Shown: positions 6,658 to 9,195 of the stretch, in pieces
How positions within the stretch are numbered: the stretch's first letter is position 1
Layout of the letters: each line of letters starts with the position of its first letter
DNA from: a bacterium
Lineage (GTDB): Bacteria > Verrucomicrobiota > Verrucomicrobiae > JAJYAR01
Length of the DNA: 9,195 nucleotides
Assembly (NCBI GenBank): GCA_021779435.1
Contig: JAJYAR010000072.1
Coordinates: 1-9,195 of the forward strand
Reading direction: 5' to 3'
Position numbers and translations under genes: made by a program
The notes under the pieces: generated by a model
Database searches by the model: none
The model's input: only the letters and a program-made list of their open reading frames with translations
Told to the model about the DNA's origin: nothing

Positions 6658-6956
6658 CAGGGATCGCTCCGGTGGCAACGGGAGGACCGGTGTTTCCCGA
6701 TGTTCTCCAAATGCCGGTTGTGACGGCATTCACGCCCAGGATTCCCGCCGGGGGGCGTCTGCCGCCAAATTGGCCGTCGATACGCGAGTAGGAGCGTGAC
6801 GGTAACGGATCTTCGGGCGTTTCGAACCTTGTGAGCGCCTCCCTCCGGGACAGCGTGGGGGCAGTGCCCACCCCCTCGGCGGCACTGTTCGTTCGGTGCG
6901 TCCGACTCCTCGAAGCACGCCCCCTGACGAACACCTCAAACCGAAGAACAGGAATC
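6658..6956. other. Non-coding stretch before the GH54 gene
   Basis: About 300 bases with no convincing gene on either strand. It contains a dyad AATGCCG-GTTGTGA-CGGCATT (6710-6730), a CAGTGCC/GGCACTG inverted repeat (6862-6868 and 6881-6887), and GTAGGAGCG (6789-6797), which recalls one arm of the element at 5501-5590. The promoter of the GH54 gene should lie here, but I cannot point to convincing -35 and -10 hexamers. AGGA at 6950-6953 is the likely ribosome binding site of that gene, though only three bases from the ATG. Confidence 0.4.
6710..6730. promoter_or_regulatory. 7-bp dyad, possible regulator site
   Basis: AATGCCG and CGGCATT are exact inverted copies spaced by seven bases, about 227 bases before the GH54 start. 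This could be an operator for a sugar-responsive regulator or a small hairpin. No further support is visible. Confidence 0.25.
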
Positions 6957-9195
6957 ATGAAAACGAAACGCGGTCTCGTGACATTGCTCGTCTTGGCGCT
7001 CACGGTGCCAGTTGCCACACTGCTGATTGCCGCCCAGGCGTCAGGCCGGAACACACCACCCCGACCGCAGGGTCCTTGCGATATCTACACTGCCGCGGGG
7101 CTTCCCTGCGTCGCCGCTCACAGCTCCACGCGCGCGCTGTCCGCCTCCTACAACGGCCCGCTTTACCAGGTCATGCGCCAGTCCGACGGCAAGACGCTCG
7201 ATATCGGCGTGGTCCAGCCGTCCGCAGCCGATGGCGGAGGTTACGCCGACGCCGCCGCACAGGACGCGTTCTGCGCCAACACCACCTGCTGGATAACCGT
7301 CCTCTATGACCAGTCCGGCAAGGGCAACCACCTCGTCCAGCCTCCGCGCGGCGCATTCAGCGGCCCGGCGCTTGGCGGATTCAACAACCTCCCCATCGCC
7401 GACATGGCCCCCGTCACTGTCATGGGTCACAAGGTCTATGGCGTGTTCATTGCCCCCGGCATGGGCCTGCGTCTGAACGACGCCAAGGGCACCGCTGTCG
7501 ACGATCAGGCCGAGGGCCAGTACTGGGTCATCAGCGGCCACCACTACAACGACGGCTGCTGCTTCGATTACGGCAACGCCGAGACGGACAGCCGCGACGA
7601 TGGCGACGGCACGATGGAAACCACCTACTACGGCAACTCCACCGGCTGGTATCGCGGCAGCGGCGCCGGTCCGTGGGTCATGACCGACCAGGAAAACAAT
7701 CTCGTCGGCTGCGTGAATCCGTCTCCCACCGACAAGTTCTGCGCCAACCTGCCGACCATCACCTGGCGGTTCGTCACCGCCACCGCCGACGGCGAGCCGC
7801 ACCACTGGCGCAGCATGGGCGGCGACGCCCAGACCGGCGCGCTGAACGTCATGTACGACGGCGGCCGCATCATCAATGACCGCAGCAGCTACGACCCGAT
7901 GCGCAAGCAGGGCGCCATTCTGCTCGGCAACGGTGGCGACAACAGCAACTCGTCCCAGGGCACGTTCTACGAGGGCGCCATGACCGCCGCGAACACGTTT
8001 CCCACCAAGGAGGTGAACCAGCAGATCCAGGCCAACGTCGTCGCAGCCCGGTACGACGTCCAACGCCTGAGCCTCACTCCCGCCTCGGCCACGGCCACCC
8101 CGCCCGGACTCCAGACCTTCTCGCCGGGTTCCTCGCAGGACACCACCGTCACGTTCACAAACACGACGGGAGCTCCCGTCACCGGTCTCGCGTTGAGCAT
8201 CACCGCGCCGAAGGGCTGGAAGTCAGTCGTCAGCGGCGCCTCGGGCGCTTCGAAATCCTTCACCGGTCCCATCGCGCCGGGCGCCACGGCAAGTGCCACC
8301 TTCAAGGTCACGGCCGGCCCGGCCACGTTCAACGGCGATCTTGTCGGCAACGCAGCGTGGACCAACTCACTCGGGCAGAAACAGTCCGAGTTCACCGTCG
8401 AGAAGGTGCGCAACGTGAACCCGATCAAGATCAACGAATTCGCGATCGGCACCGCCAGCCCCGCCAACCCGACGAACTCGTTCATCGAGTTGTTCAATGC
8501 CGGCGACTCCTCCATCGATCTCTCCAATTGGACGCTGACCGAGCACCCGACGATGCTGCCGGTGTTTTCCACGATCAGGATCCCCGCCGGCACGAAGCTC
8601 GCGCCCAAGGGCTTCTATCTCCTCGCGCTCTCGAACTCCGGGCTCTCCGTGCCCGCCCGCAAGGGAGACGCGGTCATTCACGTTCGCAGCACCACCGGCA
8701 TGAACGTCGGCGACACCGTCGAGATCGACACCGGCTCCGGCATCGAAACACGCAAGATCGCGACGCTCGGCACGGCCGCCAGCCCAAGCACGACGCTGTG
8801 GCAGCCTCTTCCCGAGGGCCCCGTCATCACGATCCCCGCCGGCTCGACCAATGTGCCGGTCACGAGCATCGCCGGCTTCGAGGTCGGCCAGAAGATGGGC
8901 ATCGGCTTCGGCGCCACCTACCCCGCCGTCGGCCGCGGAACCGAGAGCTACGAGGTCGTCACCGTCACCGCCGTCGGCAAGCAGGGAACGCAGGCCTGGC
9001 TCGCAGCCGACGCCAAAGCCGGCGACACGAACATCAAGGTTTCCGCCGTCGCCAACATTTCGGTCGGTGACAGGATCCGCCTCGATATCGAAAGTCCGGG
9101 ACACGGGATCGAGACCGTCACCGTCACTAAAGTCGGCACCGCCTGCACCGGTCGTCCTTCCGCCGGTCGCGTCTCCGACCCCGGCACCGGCCTCG
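6957..9195 (+). CDS. Secreted GH54 alpha-L-arabinofuranosidase, multidomain (3' end outside window)
   Basis: At least 746 codons run off the right edge. The enzyme should release arabinofuranose from arabinoxylan or arabinan outside the cell. A signal peptide covers 1-28 (cleavage near AQA). The GH54 (ArfB) catalytic domain spans about 39-368, beginning GPCDIYTAAGLPCVAAHS. By comparison with Aspergillus AbfB as I remember it, Glu246 in DQEN is the nucleophile and Asp328 in GGDNS the acid/base; the vicinal Cys201-Cys202 pair in GCCFDYGNAE is also kept. A NEW3-like beta domain (about 392-470) follows, then a lamin-tail-like domain from about 487 (INEFAIG...FIELFNAG...LSNWTL) and three VGD-type repeats (569-727). 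The fungal C-terminal CBM42 is not seen in the visible part. The ATG is preferred because it gives a full signal peptide with AGGA upstream. GH54 is mostly fungal, so transfer is possible, but base composition matches the neighbours. Confidence 0.92.
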   Translation, partial: MKTKRGLVTLLVLALTVPVATLLIAAQASGRNTPPRPQGPCDIYTAAGLPCVAAHSSTRALSASYNGPLYQVMRQSDGKTLDIGVVQPSAADGGGYADAAAQDAFCANTTCWITVLYDQSGKGNHLVQPPRGAFSGPALGGFNNLPIADMAPVTVMGHKVYGVFIAPGMGLRLNDAKGTAVDDQAEGQYWVISGHHYNDGCCFDYGNAETDSRDDGDGTMETTYYGNSTGWYRGSGAGPWVMTDQENNLVGCVNPSPTDKFCANLPTITWRFVTATADGEPHHWRSMGGDAQTGALNVMYDGGRIINDRSSYDPMRKQGAILLGNGGDNSNSSQGTFYEGAMTAANTFPTKEVNQQIQANVVAARYDVQRLSLTPASATATPPGLQTFSPGSSQDTTVTFTNTTGAPVTGLALSITAPKGWKSVVSGASGASKSFTGPIAPGATASATFKVTAGPATFNGDLVGNAAWTNSLGQKQSEFTVEKVRNVNPIKINEFAIGTASPANPTNSFIELFNAGDSSIDLSNWTLTEHPTMLPVFSTIRIPAGTKLAPKGFYLLALSNSGLSVPARKGDAVIHVRSTTGMNVGDTVEIDTGSGIETRKIATLGTAASPSTTLWQPLPEGPVITIPAGSTNVPVTSIAGFEVGQKMGIGFGATYPAVGRGTESYEVVTVTAVGKQGTQAWLAADAKAGDTNIKVSAVANISVGDRIRLDIESPGHGIETVTVTKVGTACTGRPSAGRVSDPGTGL
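8661..9137 (+). repeat. Three VGD-type beta repeats in the GH54 protein
   Basis: Within the reading frame, residues 569-605, 627-674 and 688-727 share one pattern: (A/K)G-x-(T/A)-x-(I/V)-x-V, then a turn ending VGD or VGQ, then a strand, a loop with E(T/S), and a final strand ending in G (TAVG, TKVG). Similar repeats occur, as I recall, in large secreted proteins of actinobacteria and others, where they probably make a stalk or surface-binding region. More copies may follow beyond the window. Confidence 0.6.

Noticed and set aside
6581..7054. Minus-strand open frame ending in LLDSNQ
   Set aside because: Its end is the reverse complement of the tRNA-Val 3' half, a common false ORF next to tRNA genes.
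7041..8063. Long minus-strand open frame opposite the GH54 gene
   Set aside because: A Val/Ala/Gly-rich mirror of GH54 codons with no family pattern. The plus strand has conserved catalytic motifs.

Overview
The window is GC-rich DNA from a Gram-negative bacterium. I infer Verrucomicrobiota, most likely the Opitutaceae or a relative. The reasons are a secreted DUF1080 protein, a secreted plant-polysaccharide hydrolase, weak or absent Shine-Dalgarno sequences, GTG starts, and several kinds of palindromic intergenic elements, including a short tandem array of the 'TCCAAC/CGAAC' type that I associate with such genomes. The taxonomy is recalled and inferred; nothing here proves it.

Layout. Positions 1-217 hold a possible first 20 codons of a minus-strand gene, two hairpins and a 53-bp inverted-repeat element. 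A complete recN (DNA double-strand-break repair) follows on the minus strand, 218-1879. The 167-bp gap to the divergent tetR gene holds two adjacent dyads, one a perfect 18-bp palindrome touching the tetR start. From 2047 to 5472 runs a plus-strand drug-efflux cassette: TetR-type regulator, EmrA/HlyD-type periplasmic adaptor, and EmrB/QacA-type 14-TM MFS pump. The adaptor carries an apparent one-base deletion near 2880 that splits its membrane anchor from the rest. A hairpin plus three 14-bp tandem units lies between adaptor and pump. No TolC-type outer-membrane gene is in view.

A 90-bp REP/MITE-like element (5501-5590) separates the pump from a secreted DUF1080 (3-keto-disaccharide hydrolase family) protein at 5655-6425. 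A tRNA-Val(GAC) with encoded CCA and a strong intrinsic terminator follow. After about 300 bp without a recognisable gene, a long reading frame opens at 6957 and runs off the right edge, at least 746 codons. It encodes a secreted GH54 alpha-L-arabinofuranosidase with the expected nucleophile and acid/base residues, followed by a NEW3-like domain, a lamin-tail-like domain and at least three 'VGD' beta repeats.

The genes make three functional blocks: genome maintenance (recN), toxic-compound export under local repression (tetR-emrA-emrB), and extracellular glycan breakdown (DUF1080 and GH54). I see no clearly new multi-gene system. The points most worth a second look are the nested palindromic elements, the adaptor frameshift, the paired dyads before tetR, and the unusual modular GH54 enzyme.
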